A DNA stretch of 64,000 nt, taken from assembly GCF_945859705.1 (NCBI RefSeq), contig NC_079134.1, positions 48,910,402 through 48,974,401 on the forward strand, written 5' to 3'. This DNA comes from Episyrphus balteatus (lineage: Eukaryota; Arthropoda; Insecta; Diptera; Syrphidae). The notes below the pieces were generated by a model. The model did no database searches, had not been told where the DNA came from, and saw nothing but the letters and a program-made list of their open reading frames with translations. Positions 63,601 through 64,000 of the stretch are shown here, one piece after another (positions within the stretch are counted from its first letter, which is position 1; each line of letters starts with the position of its first letter). The position numbers were made by a program, and so were the translations under genes.

Positions 63601-64000
63601 CAACATCCTTCTTCGAACTGCCTCCAATGGAAGGCCTTCTGCTAAAACAAGTTTAATTTAAATTCATCAAAACTAGAATTCCCAGAATGACGTTATTGAT
63701 GCACGCTACTTATATAATAAAACTAGAACTCATCCTTTCATTTTTCCATAACAGTTATAATAATTAATTTTGGATGTGATAAATCCATTTACCTAACATG
63801 GAAACAAAAAGTCTAAAAGAGTATATATAAATACCCTATTTTAAATTCGCTATTCCTAACAAAACAACGTATACCTACTTCAACTAATAAACTGTACCTA
63901 TTTAAAGAACACATTTTCCAATAATCGAAAGATTCTTAGTACTTGTTAAAATGGAATCAAATCTAAGTGTCTACAAGTAAGAACATTACAAAGCTACATT
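63601..64000. other. AT-rich DNA to window edge
   Basis: No gene or repeat end recognised. Confidence 0.45.

Overview
The window looks like AT-rich, non-coding nuclear DNA of an insect, probably a fly (inferred from base composition, transposon types, homopolymer runs and homeodomain-type TAATTA sites). I found no convincing exon of a host protein gene. Most open frames are short, low in complexity or antisense shadows. The window reads as intergenic or large-intron DNA shaped by transposable elements.

The one clearly intact gene is a non-LTR retrotransposon of the R4/Dong type at 29.9-33.5 kb. Its single open frame carries a Myb-like N-terminus, a reverse transcriptase with YMDD, a CCHC knuckle and a C-terminal restriction-like endonuclease. 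It sits inside a (TAA)n microsatellite: about 65 bp of repeat upstream and about 520 bp downstream. This matches the known target preference of Dong.

The rest is layered with small inverted-repeat DNA elements. From left to right: foldbacks at 0.76-1.66 and 6.2-6.7 kb; a nested pair at 10.43-11.72 kb; a 118-bp element at 12.1 kb; a Tc1-type transposase fossil at 14.8-15.1 kb; a 33-bp perfect inverted repeat at 17.4-17.6 kb; a 141-bp tandem repeat at 20.6-21.0 kb; a 93-bp element at 21.7 kb; a nested palindrome at 34.5-35.3 kb; a second foldback-family copy at 36.0-36.5 kb; an 843-bp TA-flanked element at 39.15-40.0 kb; a GCACCA-rich segment with a tRNA-like core at 40.6-41.2 kb; and two TA-flanked elements back to back at 46.3-49.57 kb. 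The second of that pair carries 1.4 kb of cargo that was later hit by a 450-bp hAT-type element with an 8-bp target duplication. A 2,112-bp direct tandem duplication with no difference seen follows at 49.85-54.08 kb. Decayed coding relics lie at 57.5-58.4 kb (CXC-type repeat protein, tentative) and 63.06-63.6 kb (RTE-like endonuclease), both on the minus strand.

The most striking pattern is that several unrelated inverted-repeat elements each consist largely of their own short 'phrase', repeated in both orientations: a 16-bp palindrome TTCRT-N6-AYGAA (10.5 and 47.3-49.6 kb), GGGTAAGNNCGCGCA (46.3 kb), ACGCCCCA (39.2 kb), GCACCA (40.6 kb), GGGYCAAAAGT (43.5 and 50.1 kb) and CTACTTC (48.5 kb). 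Less AT-rich islands at 8.4-9.0, 23.6-25.1, 27.9-28.6, 37.5-37.9, 41.5-42.3, 50.8-51.9 and 60.4-61.4 kb are unique-looking and may hold cis-regulatory DNA. All family names come from motif recognition by eye; no database search was run.
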